Shown here: positions 1-8,238 of the stretch, piece by piece | How positions within the stretch are numbered: the first letter of the stretch is position 1 | Layout of the letters: each line of letters starts with the position of its first letter | NCBI RefSeq assembly: GCF_002210165.1 | Contig: NZ_AQQP01000004.1 | Coordinates: forward strand, 248,001 to 312,000 | Direction of reading: 5' to 3' | Length of the DNA stretch: 64,000 bases | Source: Phaeobacter sp. 22II1-1F12B | GTDB taxonomy: Bacteria > Pseudomonadota > Alphaproteobacteria > Rhodobacterales > Rhodobacteraceae | Notes under the pieces: model-generated | The model's database searches: none | Seen by the model: the letters and a program-made list of their open reading frames with translations, nothing else | What the model was told of the DNA's origin: nothing | Translations under genes and position numbers: made by a program

Positions 1-623
1 GCGCGCAGGTCCGAGGCCGTCTGCGCGATGCCATGTGCCTCATCCGGGACGCGGCGGCGCAGCAGCAGTGACAGCGGAATGACGGTTGCAAGGGTGATGA
101 CGGCAAGCAGAACATAAACCTGCCGCCAGCCGGATTCCGCAAGGATATCGGCCAGCAGGGTGGGCCAGATGGCCCCCGAGAGGTAATTGCCGCTGGCAAC
201 CAGCGCGACTGCTATGCCCCGCCGCCGCAGGAACCAGTGTGAGATATCTGCGATCAACGGGCCAAAGCCCACGCCGGTACAGATGCCCACCAGCAGATGC
301 GCGGCCGAGATCATCAGGATCGACGGTGCAAGGGTGGTTAGATAAAAGCTTAGTGCAATCCCGAGCGCGGCACCGATCAGCGCGATAGTGACCGAGAACC
401 GGTCGACGATCCGGCCGATCACAAGGTTACCAAGGGCAAAACCGATCATGGTGAGCGTATAGGGAAGCGAGGCCGAGGCCCTGTCCGCGCCGAATTCGGC
501 TTCGATGGCGGGCATGACGACAACAACGGCCCAGATGCCCACATTGGCGACGGTTGCGATCAGTACCGTGACCAGAAGGCGGAGCCATGAATAGGCGCTG
601 TCGTGGATAGAGTCGCTCGTCAT
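1..623 (-). CDS. MFS transporter, N-terminal part (cut by window edge)
   Basis: Reading leftward from an ATG at 623, an open frame runs off the window edge with no stop, giving 207 residues. It begins MTSDSIHDSAYSWLRLLVTV and has several hydrophobic segments. A loop reading GRIVDRFSV sits after the second segment, the place of the GxxxDRxGRR signature of major facilitator transporters. The later text (LLVGICTGVGFGPLIADIS, then a basic FLRRRG loop) fits helices 4-5. This looks like the first half of a roughly 400-residue secondary transporter, perhaps of the monocarboxylate/oxalate-type MFS branch. The substrate cannot be told from this half. Confidence 0.8.
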   Translation of the reverse strand, partial: MTSDSIHDSAYSWLRLLVTVLIATVANVGIWAVVVVMPAIEAEFGADRASASLPYTLTMIGFALGNLVIGRIVDRFSVTIALIGAALGIALSFYLTTLAPSILMISAAHLLVGICTGVGFGPLIADISHWFLRRRGIAVALVASGNYLSGAIWPTLLADILAESGWRQVYVLLAVITLATVIPLSLLLRRRVPDEAHGIAQTASDLR

Positions 624-706
624 GAGGCGCACGCTAGGCGCGCGCCCCGGTATTGTCACGCGCGGACAGGAATAATCTTATCCCCTGTCCGCATGGGGTT
701 GCCGCG

Positions 707-967
707 TCAGACTGGGGTCGGGTCCTTGGCTTGAGTGTCACCGCCAGACTGCTGTCCGGAAGTTTTCTCGGAAGAGGGCGAAGATGGCCTGCTTCCGGTC
801 TTCTGTGCTTCTTCTACGGTCGAAGGCGCTGCTTTGGGATCGCGTTCGCGCGGGGACAAATTATCGTTTTCTCCGTCGCGCTGCTTTTGCCGGTCCGCCG
901 TTGCCTTGATTGCGCTTCCGGCCCCGACTTGGCGGGTCTCGTGTTCTGTCTGCTCTGTCTGTGACAT
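707..967 (-). CDS. Small hydrophilic, probably disordered protein
   Basis: This 86-residue protein is rich in Gln, Ser, Pro, Glu and Lys, with almost no hydrophobic residues, so it is probably unfolded. The ATG at 967 is preceded by a good ribosome binding site, GGAGG, about 8 bases upstream. That supports this frame over two overlapping plus-strand frames that lack such a site. I do not recognise the family. Small charged proteins of this kind are often stress-associated in alphaproteobacteria, but nothing here shows a function. Confidence 0.5.
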   Translation of the reverse strand: MSQTEQTEHETRQVGAGSAIKATADRQKQRDGENDNLSPRERDPKAAPSTVEEAQKTGSRPSSPSSEKTSGQQSGGDTQAKDPTPV

Positions 968-1062
968 GGTATTATCCTCCGTATAGCCACGTCATCTCAA
1001 CGCCCGGAGGCGGGCAGGGGTTGCGACGTCGCGATCAGTACAGGCGGAGAAATGCCGGTCGT

Positions 1063-2208
1063 TCAGGCTGACCGGTCAGCCAGCCGCTGACGGGCGATTT
1101 CGACATGGAGACGGGCGCCATGCAACAGGCTCGCGTCGTTGAAATCATAACCCGGGTTATGGAGCGGCGCGGAGTCTTCGCCGTTCCCGAAAAAGGCAAA
1201 GCATCCCGGTACATGGGCAAGGAACCGGGCAAAATCTTCTGACGCCGTGATGGCGGGCGCGTTTGCATCCACATCGGTGGAAACACCTGTCGCTGCCTCG
1301 CCAAAGGCGGTCGTCAGTTCCGGGTCGTTCAGCAGCGGGACAAACTCTCGGCTGTAGGTCACTTGCGCCTCCACCCCGTGTCCTTGGGCGACGCCGCTTG
1401 CGATGCGGCGCATCTCCGCTTCGATCAGGGCCGACACCTCTAACCGGAAGGAGCGCGCGTCGCCAAGTATCCGCGCCTTGCCGGGCAACGCATTACGCAC
1501 CCCGTCGGTTAGCAGTTCGGTAACGGAAACCACCGCGATGTCGCCCGGATCGACCCTGCGCGACACGATGGTCTGCAATTCGAGAACGAGGGCACATGCC
1601 GGCGTCATGACCTCGCGCCCGGCATGGGGCCGCGAAGCGTGCCCGCCCAACCCGGTCAGTTCGATCTCGAATATGTCCTCGGCGGACATGATCGCGCCGG
1701 GGCGGGTCTGCACATGGCCGACGGGCAGGCCGGGCATATTGTGAAGCCCGTAAATCTCGTCAAAGGGAAAGCGGTCAATCAATCCGTCATCGATCATCGC
1801 CTGCGCGCCCTGTCCCCATTCCTCGGCAGGCTGAAAGACGAACCGGACGGTGCCGTCGAAACCGCCCTCTTGCGCGAGGATGCTGGCCGCGCCCAGAAGA
1901 CAGGCCGTATGCCCGTCATGGCCGCAGGCATGCATGGTGCCCGGGGTGGTCGATGCCCATTCCGCCGAAGAGGTTTCGGTGATCCGCAGGGCGTCCATAT
2001 CGGCGCGCAGGGCGATGGCCCGGTTCGAGGTGCCGCGCTGAAGGGTGCCCACAACGCCTGTACCGCCGATCCCTTCGGCCACATCAAGACCCAGATCGCG
2101 CAATGTGTCGGCGACGAACCGCGCCGTGCGCTGTTCCTCGAACCCGAATTCCGGATGGCGGTGCAGATCGCGACGCCACCCTGTCATGCGTTCCACAAGG
2201 TCTTTCAT
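1063..2208 (-). CDS. M20-family amidohydrolase / aminoacylase
   Basis: This 381-residue zinc-dependent hydrolase has the hippurate hydrolase / N-acyl amino acid amidohydrolase layout of peptidase family M20D. It starts LVERMTGWRRDLHRHPEFGF and carries the metal-site motif HACGHDGHTA near residue 93. The pair EEWGQGA follows near residue 130 and a late PLHNPGYDFND segment provides the last ligand region. Members cleave the amide bond of N-acyl amino acids or indole conjugates; the exact substrate is not predictable. It lies 9 bases downstream of the AI-2E-family permease gene on the same strand, so the two are probably cotranscribed. Confidence 0.88.
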   Translation of the reverse strand: MKDLVERMTGWRRDLHRHPEFGFEEQRTARFVADTLRDLGLDVAEGIGGTGVVGTLQRGTSNRAIALRADMDALRITETSSAEWASTTPGTMHACGHDGHTACLLGAASILAQEGGFDGTVRFVFQPAEEWGQGAQAMIDDGLIDRFPFDEIYGLHNMPGLPVGHVQTRPGAIMSAEDIFEIELTGLGGHASRPHAGREVMTPACALVLELQTIVSRRVDPGDIAVVSVTELLTDGVRNALPGKARILGDARSFRLEVSALIEAEMRRIASGVAQGHGVEAQVTYSREFVPLLNDPELTTAFGEAATGVSTDVDANAPAITASEDFARFLAHVPGCFAFFGNGEDSAPLHNPGYDFNDASLLHGARLHVEIARQRLADRSA

Positions 2209-2217
2209 GCTTTGCCC

Positions 2218-3309
2218 CTATCTTCCCGACGCCGGTTTGACCGAGACAAGATCGGTTTCGTCGATCCTGTCGGCAAGCACCAGCGCGATGGGGCGGGTCT
2301 GGGAAATATTTGCGAAGATGATGGCAAGCATCGAGGTCAGCGGAATCGCGAGGATGGCCCCGGGGATGCCCCAGAGCGCCGTCCAGATGGACAGGGATAT
2401 CAGAACGATGACGGGGCTGATGTTCATGTGCCGCCCGACCATGCGCGGCTCGATGATATTGCCGACGACGAACTGGGCGATCACCAGCAACACGGTCAAC
2501 AAAAGCGAATAGGACAGCGATCCGAACTGCGCCACGGACAGAACTGCCGGGAAGGCCACGCCAAGCAACGAGCCGAAATAAGGGATATAGTTCAGAAACC
2601 CGATGGCCACCGCCCAGAAAAGCGCGAAATCCACGTCCATGAACCAGAGGATCGCGTAGCAGATCGCGCCAAGGATGATGTTTATGAGCGTTTTGACCTC
2701 GAGATAGTCACTGATCTTGCGGTTGATTTCATTCACGGTCTGAAGCGTGGCGCGGGCGCGCGCTTCGTCTGCCCAGATCGCGCGGAGCTTCCGTTCAAAA
2801 CCGTCGCGTTCCAGCATGATGAAGGCGGCGTAGATGACGATGACGAAAATCGACATGCCGACGTTTGTGAACCCGCTGAGCACCCGCAGGACCGCGCTGC
2901 GAAGATCGATCTGGTCGATGGTCACCGCGCGCAGTTCGTCCCAGAGCTCTTGCCGGTCGAGATCGAAGACATCCGCGAGATGGTCAACCAGCGCGTCCAC
3001 ATTGGCCTCGTAGACCGGGATGACAGCAACGATTTCCCGTGCGGTGGCGGCCACGACTGTCGCCAGCACGACAATTGCCAGCGTGAAGACGATCAACAGA
3101 AAGCTGCGGATGATCACGAGTGGCAGATGCCGCAGCACCGGCAGGCTCTTGAGCCGGTCCGAGGCGGAAATCAGCAGGTAAACCGCGATCACCGCGGCGA
3201 CGATGGGCAACAGGATCGGTCGACCGAGGTACAGGAACCAGCCGATCAGGAAGAGGAGCATCGCAGAGAGGACGATGTTGACAAAGGGGCTTGTCTGCAA
3301 AAGGGCCAC
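2218..3309 (-). CDS. AI-2E family transporter (PerM-like permease)
   Basis: This polytopic membrane protein has the AI-2E/PerM family architecture: N-terminal hydrophobic helices, a soluble insert, and a C-terminal block with YIPYFGSLLG and the family-typical VVGNIIEPRMVGRHMNISP, followed by WGIPGAILAIPLTS. Family members include AI-2 exporters and Na+/H+ antiporters. I place the start at the GTG at 3309 (363 residues), because a TTGACA box lies upstream inside a longer frame that would begin with GTG at 3402. That longer N-terminus has no hydrophobic character and would overlap the divergent promoter region. The gene ends 9 bases before the M20 hydrolase gene. Confidence 0.85.
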   Translation of the reverse strand: MALLQTSPFVNIVLSAMLLFLIGWFLYLGRPILLPIVAAVIAVYLLISASDRLKSLPVLRHLPLVIIRSFLLIVFTLAIVVLATVVAATAREIVAVIPVYEANVDALVDHLADVFDLDRQELWDELRAVTIDQIDLRSAVLRVLSGFTNVGMSIFVIVIYAAFIMLERDGFERKLRAIWADEARARATLQTVNEINRKISDYLEVKTLINIILGAICYAILWFMDVDFALFWAVAIGFLNYIPYFGSLLGVAFPAVLSVAQFGSLSYSLLLTVLLVIAQFVVGNIIEPRMVGRHMNISPVIVLISLSIWTALWGIPGAILAIPLTSMLAIIFANISQTRPIALVLADRIDETDLVSVKPASGR

Positions 3310-3331
3310 CGGACATTCGAGGAACACGGCT

Positions 3332-3360
3332 ATGGTCAGAGCTTTGGCAGGTGCTGTCAA
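3332..3360 (-). promoter_or_regulatory. Possible sigma-70 promoter of the permease/M20 pair
   Basis: On the minus strand a perfect TTGACA (3360-3355) is followed 17 bases later by GACCAT (3337-3332), a poor -10 match. It lies about 23 bases before the GTG at 3309 and helps decide that start. The call is weak because the -10 element is degenerate. Confidence 0.3.
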
Positions 3361-3495
3361 TGAAGGAAAGCCGCTTGATATCCGCCGGACGCGGTGTCGC
3401 ACCCCGGCGTGGCAGAGGTTGAATTCACGGCCTTATTTACCTGCCGCCCTGAATGGATTAGCGTCACCTTCGTACAATCTATTGGTGTATTTGCC

Positions 3496-3930
3496 ATGGC
3501 GTTTCGAAAACTGCTGCACACGATCTGGATGCTGTTTCTGGCCTGCCTCAATGCGACGCTTGTCCTGATCGCGCTGTGCCTCTGGCTGGCGTGGTCGCTG
3601 GCTGGCCGGGTCGATGAGGCAACGGCCAACCTTGCTCAAAGCGCCGAGCAGATCGCGCCGTTAAGGCTCTCGATCGAGAACGCAACGGGAGAGCTTGCGC
3701 GTCTGCGCGGGGATCTTGCCAGCAGCGATGGTGAGGTCGTGACCGAGGCGCAGGGTCGGCTGACGGCGCAGGTCGAACAGCTGTCGGCCCGGCTGGAGAG
3801 CTTGCAGGGACGGCTCGACAGCTTTGGCGCCACGCCCGAGGAACAGACCGATCACCTTATCGACAGTATCGCAAACGCGGTCAGCGCGATCATCCTTCGT
3901 ACCGTGACGGATATCCGTGACGTTTTCTGA
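3496..3930 (+). CDS. Membrane-anchored coiled-coil protein of unknown function
   Basis: From the ATG at 3496 this gives 144 residues. A hydrophobic helix at about residues 7-35 (IWMLFLACLNATLVLIALCL) is followed by a heptad-rich region: AEQIAPLRLSIENATGELARL, then VEQLSARLESLQGRLDSF. This suggests an inner-membrane anchor with a periplasmic or cytoplasmic coiled coil. No clear Shine-Dalgarno sequence precedes this ATG, and the frame is open upstream to 3394, so the start is uncertain. The gene is divergent from the AI-2E permease. I do not recognise a named family. Confidence 0.6.
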   Translation: MAFRKLLHTIWMLFLACLNATLVLIALCLWLAWSLAGRVDEATANLAQSAEQIAPLRLSIENATGELARLRGDLASSDGEVVTEAQGRLTAQVEQLSARLESLQGRLDSFGATPEEQTDHLIDSIANAVSAIILRTVTDIRDVF

Positions 3931-4078
3931 CCCGGATTGCCTTTGACTGGCGCCTGCGGGGGAAGTGATCTGCCGTAAATTCGCCGGATTACCGTCCAAC
4001 TCAATCCTATTTTGACGATTAACACATTCGTCAGGGACAGAACGTTCCAATTCCCCACATCCAAAACTGGAGCGTTCC

Positions 4079-4510
4079 ATGACTCCCTTCTCGACCCTTC
4101 TGGTCGGGGCGGCGGCGTCGCTGACGATGTCTGTCGACCTGCCTGCTTCGTCCTTTTCGCCGCTATCTGCCGAACCCCCGGTTCTGCATCTCGAATGTGA
4201 CACGGGCGGCACGGCCTTTTGCCGGTCGCTGGCCGAGGCGATTACGGCGCGGTTCCCCGTGCACCGGGTCGAACTGACATCCCGGGAGGATGCGAAAAAG
4301 CCCGACGTGACCTTCGTGGCCGAGAAAGCGACCAATACCAGCCTGTCCGGTCATCTGGAATGGCGGGTCACGCCGGGCAAGACCGGGCATATGCGCACCG
4401 CCGGACAAGGTCCGACGCTGGAACTCACTGTCATGGATGCAACGCTGAACGACAGGATGCTCGCGGCCTTTGCCGCGCAGCTCGTGCGTCACAGCAATCT
4501 TCCCCTTTGA
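4079..4510 (+). CDS. Small exported protein of unknown function
   Basis: This 143-residue protein has a hydrophobic N-terminus (TPFSTLLVGAAASLTMSV) that could serve as a signal peptide, and two cysteines (LECDTGGTAFCRS) that could form a disulphide. It lies 33 bases upstream of the secreted M10/RTX metalloprotease gene on the same strand, so the two are probably one transcription unit. A role tied to the protease (for example inhibitor or chaperone) is possible from position only. The sequence does not resemble the classical serralysin inhibitor Inh as far as I can judge by eye. Confidence 0.55.
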   Translation: MTPFSTLLVGAAASLTMSVDLPASSFSPLSAEPPVLHLECDTGGTAFCRSLAEAITARFPVHRVELTSREDAKKPDVTFVAEKATNTSLSGHLEWRVTPGKTGHMRTAGQGPTLELTVMDATLNDRMLAAFAAQLVRHSNLPL

Positions 4511-4543
4511 CCCTGTTCCACCGATTTCACGAGGACTTTCGAC

Positions 4544-7474
4544 ATGTGCATGCAGTGTATCTCACTCGATCCGACCAACACCGTTTATGATGACCACGGC
4601 GTCCAGAGCCTGGACAACGTGCAGACCAGCTATGGCGGCACCGGGATTGCCGCCGGTCTGCCAACCTATACGATTGATCAGGCGGCGGATTACCTGACCA
4701 GCGGTTTCTGGCAGGACAAAGGCGGCGCTCAGCGATCGTTCAACGTCCAGACTGGCGGTACAATCACGGTGAACATCAACGGGCTCGACGCGCTGGGCAA
4801 GGCGACCGCCCTGCAGGCGCTTGAGGCTTGGACAGCGGTGAGCGGTCTGAACTTCGTGCAGTCCTCTTCGGCGATGATGACCTTCGACGACAACCAGTCC
4901 GGGGCCTATGCGTCCTCGATGACCTCAGGCAATACGATCATCAGCTCTGATATCAATGTCGACAATGCCTGGCAGGGTTATGGCGACTATTACCTGCAGA
5001 CGTATATTCACGAAATCGGCCATGCGCTGGGCCTTGGCCATAGCGGCAATTACAACGGCAGCGCCACCTTCAGCTATGACGCGCATTTTGCCAATGACAG
5101 CTGGCAGATGACGGTCATGTCCTATTTCGACCAGAACCAGAATCCGAACGTCAACGCCTCGCGTGTGTTCCTCGCGACTGCGCAGATCGCCGATATCCTC
5201 GCGATCCAGAACCTGTACGGCACGCCGACCAATGCGCAGGCAGGCGATACGATCTACGGCGACAACACCAACCTGACGCAGTTCGGCATGGACCTGCCCT
5301 CGGGCCGTGGCATCGCGATCTTTGACAGCGACGGCGACGATACGATCAACCTTGCCTCGCGCAGCGCCAACCAGCGGCTCGACCTCAACGCAGAGAGCTT
5401 TTCCGATATCAACGGCTACGTGGGCAACCTGACCATCGCGCGGGGCACTGTCATAGAAAACGCGAAAACCGGCAGCGGCGCGGATTACATCATCGGCAAC
5501 GATGCGGCCAATGACATCCACGCTGGCGGGGGCAACGATACGATCCTCGGCAATGGCGGGCATGACCGCCTGACCGGCGGCACGGGCGCCGATACGCTGA
5601 CCGGTGGGTCGGGCGGCGATATCTTTGCATATGAAACGACCGCCGATGGCGGTGACACGATCACCGATTTCTCCCTCGCCGAAGGCGACCGTATCGATAT
5701 CTCGCAACTGCTCGCCGCCATCGGCTATGCCGGAACGGATCCGGTCGCCGACGGCACCGTCTATCTCAGCGCCGGCACCGGCGGGTCATGGCTGATGCTC
5801 GCCGGCGCGCCGGACGTGCAGCTTGCCTTTCTGACCGGTGTGGCTGACACGACCTCGGTCAGCGATATTGTCGATACCACGATCACACCGCCGGACGAAC
5901 CGACCCCACCGGTCGCCGATATCGACACGGTCTACACGCTTACCAACGACTTCACCGTCTTCTGGAACGAATTCAACAGCCGGATCTCGGACAGTGATGG
6001 CGGGATTGATACGCTTGACCTGAGCGACGTTACCTATCGCTGCGTGATCCGACTAACCGTCGATAAATACGGCAAGATCGGTACCAAGAAGCTCTTTATC
6101 GACAATGGCACCGTGATCGAGAACCTGCTGCTAGGCAGCAGCAACGATATCGGCTATGGCAACGCCGCCGATAACCTTATCGACGGCGGCGATGGCAGCG
6201 ACCGGCTTTATGGCGAAGCAGGCAACGATGCGCTTCTGGGCGGTGATGGGAATGACCGCGCCTATGGCGGCGAAGGCGATGACACGCTCGACGGTGGGCT
6301 CGAAAATGACCGCCTCTATGGTGAACTCGGAGACGACACGCTGATCGGCGGCGGAGGCAAGGATTACCTCTATGGCGGTCTTGGCAATGACATCATGGAA
6401 GGCGGCACCGAAGACGACAAGCTCTACGCCGACGAAGGGGATGACACGCTCACCGGTGGCGAAGGCAACGATTACCTCAAGGGCGAAGAAGGCAACGATA
6501 CGCTGGACGGTGGTCTGGGCCATGACAAGCTGTATGCCGGTGACGGCGACGACACCCTGATCGGCGGCGAAGGCAATGACTACCTGCGCGGAGATGACGG
6601 TGCCGACCAGATGATCGCCGGGGACGGCAACGACAGGATCTACGCCGGAGACGGCGATGACATCCTCGATGGCGGTGAGGGCGAAGATTACCTGCGCGGT
6701 GATGATGGGAACGATCAGTTGTCCGGCGGCGCCGATGATGACCGGCTCTACGGAAATGACGGTAATGACATGATCGACGGTGGCGATGGCGATGACCGGA
6801 TAAGCGGCGATACCGGCGACGACGTGATTGACGGTGGCGCCGGAGAGGACCGGATCTATGGCAAGATCGGCAATGACATCATGAATGGCGGCGCCGACGA
6901 CGATTATCTCAAAGGAGATCGTGGCGACGACACGATTGATGGCGGCTCGGGCGACGACACCATCTATGGCGATAAAGGCATCGACGTGATCGACGGCGGC
7001 GATGGTAACGACCGGATCAAGGCAGGCACTGATGATGATCGCGTAAACGGCGGTGCTGGCGATGACTCCCTCTTTGGGGATGCGGGCGACGATCTGATCG
7101 ACGGAAGCGCAGGGGACGATGAAATCAACGGAGGCTCGGGCGATGACGTGATCATCGGCGGCAATGGCCGCGATTTCCTGCGTGGCAGCTCTGGCGTAGA
7201 CAGCTTCGTCTTCGACTCGATGGCCGATGTCGGGGATACAATTGCGGATTTTGCCATCGGCCTTGGAGAAACCCTGAATGTCTCGGCCCTTCTCGAAGGC
7301 TCGATCTATGGCAGCGTTGCCGATGCAATCACCGACGGTGCCTTTTGGCTAGAAGAAGAGGGCCGTGGCTCGACTCTCCGTTTCGATGCGGATGGCGGCG
7401 GCAATGCCGTCGATATCTGCATCCTGACTACGGTCAAGGACTATACCGAGATCACCGAGGCATGGCTGATCTGA
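4544..7474 (+). CDS. Serralysin-like M10 metalloprotease with two RTX blocks
   Basis: This is a 976-residue secreted zinc protease. The catalytic motif HEIGHALGLGH starts at residue 156, and the Met-turn is present as VMSYFD about 40 residues later. A first short RTX block (GGGNDTILGNGG, LTGGTGADTL) leads into a serralysin C-terminal-type segment (GGDTITDFSLAEGDRIDISQLL). A proline linker and a second, much longer RTX region of about 20 nonapeptide-type GGxGxDxLxGx repeats follow (residues about 530-880). A final secretion-type domain (DSFVFDSMADVGDTIADF) ends the protein. There is no N-terminal signal peptide, as expected for type I export of calcium-binding RTX proteins. No ABC/MFP exporter genes are adjacent. 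A GAGG ribosome site precedes the ATG. Confidence 0.93.
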   Translation: MCMQCISLDPTNTVYDDHGVQSLDNVQTSYGGTGIAAGLPTYTIDQAADYLTSGFWQDKGGAQRSFNVQTGGTITVNINGLDALGKATALQALEAWTAVSGLNFVQSSSAMMTFDDNQSGAYASSMTSGNTIISSDINVDNAWQGYGDYYLQTYIHEIGHALGLGHSGNYNGSATFSYDAHFANDSWQMTVMSYFDQNQNPNVNASRVFLATAQIADILAIQNLYGTPTNAQAGDTIYGDNTNLTQFGMDLPSGRGIAIFDSDGDDTINLASRSANQRLDLNAESFSDINGYVGNLTIARGTVIENAKTGSGADYIIGNDAANDIHAGGGNDTILGNGGHDRLTGGTGADTLTGGSGGDIFAYETTADGGDTITDFSLAEGDRIDISQLLAAIGYAGTDPVADGTVYLSAGTGGSWLMLAGAPDVQLAFLTGVADTTSVSDIVDTTITPPDEPTPPVADIDTVYTLTNDFTVFWNEFNSRISDSDGGIDTLDLSDVTYRCVIRLTVDKYGKIGTKKLFIDNGTVIENLLLGSSNDIGYGNAADNLIDGGDGSDRLYGEAGNDALLGGDGNDRAYGGEGDDTLDGGLENDRLYGELGDDTLIGGGGKDYLYGGLGNDIMEGGTEDDKLYADEGDDTLTGGEGNDYLKGEEGNDTLDGGLGHDKLYAGDGDDTLIGGEGNDYLRGDDGADQMIAGDGNDRIYAGDGDDILDGGEGEDYLRGDDGNDQLSGGADDDRLYGNDGNDMIDGGDGDDRISGDTGDDVIDGGAGEDRIYGKIGNDIMNGGADDDYLKGDRGDDTIDGGSGDDTIYGDKGIDVIDGGDGNDRIKAGTDDDRVNGGAGDDSLFGDAGDDLIDGSAGDDEINGGSGDDVIIGGNGRDFLRGSSGVDSFVFDSMADVGDTIADFAIGLGETLNVSALLEGSIYGSVADAITDGAFWLEEEGRGSTLRFDADGGGNAVDICILTTVKDYTEITEAWLI

Positions 7475-7497
7475 CAGCCCCGGTCGTGCGTCTCAAC

Positions 7498-7519
7498 GGC
7501 GGGCGATAATCCGCCCGCC
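7498..7519 (+). terminator. Terminator-like hairpin after the RTX protease
   Basis: A perfect 8-bp stem, GGCGGGCG / CGCCCGCC, with a six-base loop lies 23 bases after the protease stop codon. There is no strong T-run, so it may only be a 3'-end stabilising structure. Confidence 0.5.
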
Positions 7520-7582
7520 CTGTCATCTCTGCCGACCCGCGCTATGTTTCACCACTGCGGGCAACCAGAGAGGCAGGACAGC

Positions 7583-8059
7583 ATGGAACTCATCAAGGCA
7601 GGAACACGGCCCACGCTCAAGGCGCGGGCCGATTACTTTACCGGCACCGTCTGGCAGGATCCGATCATCGAAGCCCCGGCACCAGCGGCCCTCCGCGCCC
7701 TGCGCGTCAGCTTTGAACCGGGGGCGCGGACCGCATGGCACACCCATCCTCTCGGACAAACCCTCTACGTGGTGTCGGGCGTCGGTCGGGTGGCGCTGCG
7801 CGACGCGGTGCCCCGGGTCATCCGCCCCGGCGATACCATCTGGATTCCGCCCGGTGTCGAACACTGGCACGGCGCCGCCCCGGATACCGGGATGGTGCAT
7901 ATCGCCATGCAAGAGGCCAAGGGCGGTCGCGTTTCCGACTGGCTCGAACTGGTGTCCGAGGCGGAATACCTGAAAGAGGCGGACGAAGCGGCGGAATGGC
8001 TCGAAGAAGTGGTCGAAGAAGAATCCCGCCAGGATGACACCGAAACGCCCTCGAAATAG
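7583..8059 (+). CDS. Cupin-domain protein, hydroxynitrile-lyase / carboxymuconolactone-associated type
   Basis: From the ATG at 7583, with AGAGGCAGG upstream, this gives 158 residues. Residues 20-120 form one cupin barrel: TAWHTHPLGQTLYVVSG supplies metal ligands H53, H55 and Q59, and PPGVEHWHGA supplies H94. This His-His-Gln-His arrangement and the WHGA motif resemble the cupin (R)-hydroxynitrile lyases and proteins fused to carboxymuconolactone decarboxylase, usually Mn-dependent. The last 35 residues are unusually acidic (EEVVEEESRQDD). The reaction in this organism is unknown. A frame on the opposite strand (7523-7912) is rejected as a shadow. Confidence 0.82.
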   Translation: MELIKAGTRPTLKARADYFTGTVWQDPIIEAPAPAALRALRVSFEPGARTAWHTHPLGQTLYVVSGVGRVALRDAVPRVIRPGDTIWIPPGVEHWHGAAPDTGMVHIAMQEAKGGRVSDWLELVSEAEYLKEADEAAEWLEEVVEEESRQDDTETPSK

Positions 8060-8150
8060 GAGTATGCCAGGCTACGCGAGGCTCTAAATCCAGTACAAAA
8101 ATCCTGGCTCCGCAACCAATCGCGCAGGCCAACCCAGACGAACTATTCCC

Positions 8151-8212
8151 CTTCTTTGGGTCCCAAAATATCCCGGGGGAGTCGCCCGCAGGGCGGCGGG
8201 GGCGGCGCCCCC
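8151..8212. repeat. Dispersed intergenic repeat with hairpins (copy 1)
   Basis: The core CTTCTTTGGGTCCCAAAATA continues as TCCCGGGGGA and ends in two hairpins, GCCC-GCA-GGGC and GGGGGC-GGC-GCCCCC (8198-8212). A close copy occurs at 48982-49037, also between convergent gene ends and also followed by a GC hairpin. Here it separates the 3' ends of the cupin and YceI-OmpA genes. I infer a bidirectional 3'-end or terminator-associated element that is dispersed in the genome. Confidence 0.6.
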
Positions 8213-8238
8213 TTGTCCTGACGCCGACCCCTTCCCGC

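Noticed and set aside
707-986. Two plus-strand frames (653-964 and 735-986) overlapping the small minus-strand gene
   Set aside because: They lack ribosome sites and have cysteine/arginine-rich, structureless text; the minus-strand frame has a strong GGAGG.
1624-3363. A 579-codon plus-strand frame across the M20 and AI-2E genes
   Set aside because: Very polar, low-complexity text (HGQQKRIG type) antisense to two clear families.
7523-7912. Minus-strand frame opposite the cupin gene
   Set aside because: The plus strand encodes a complete cupin with all metal ligands and a ribosome site.
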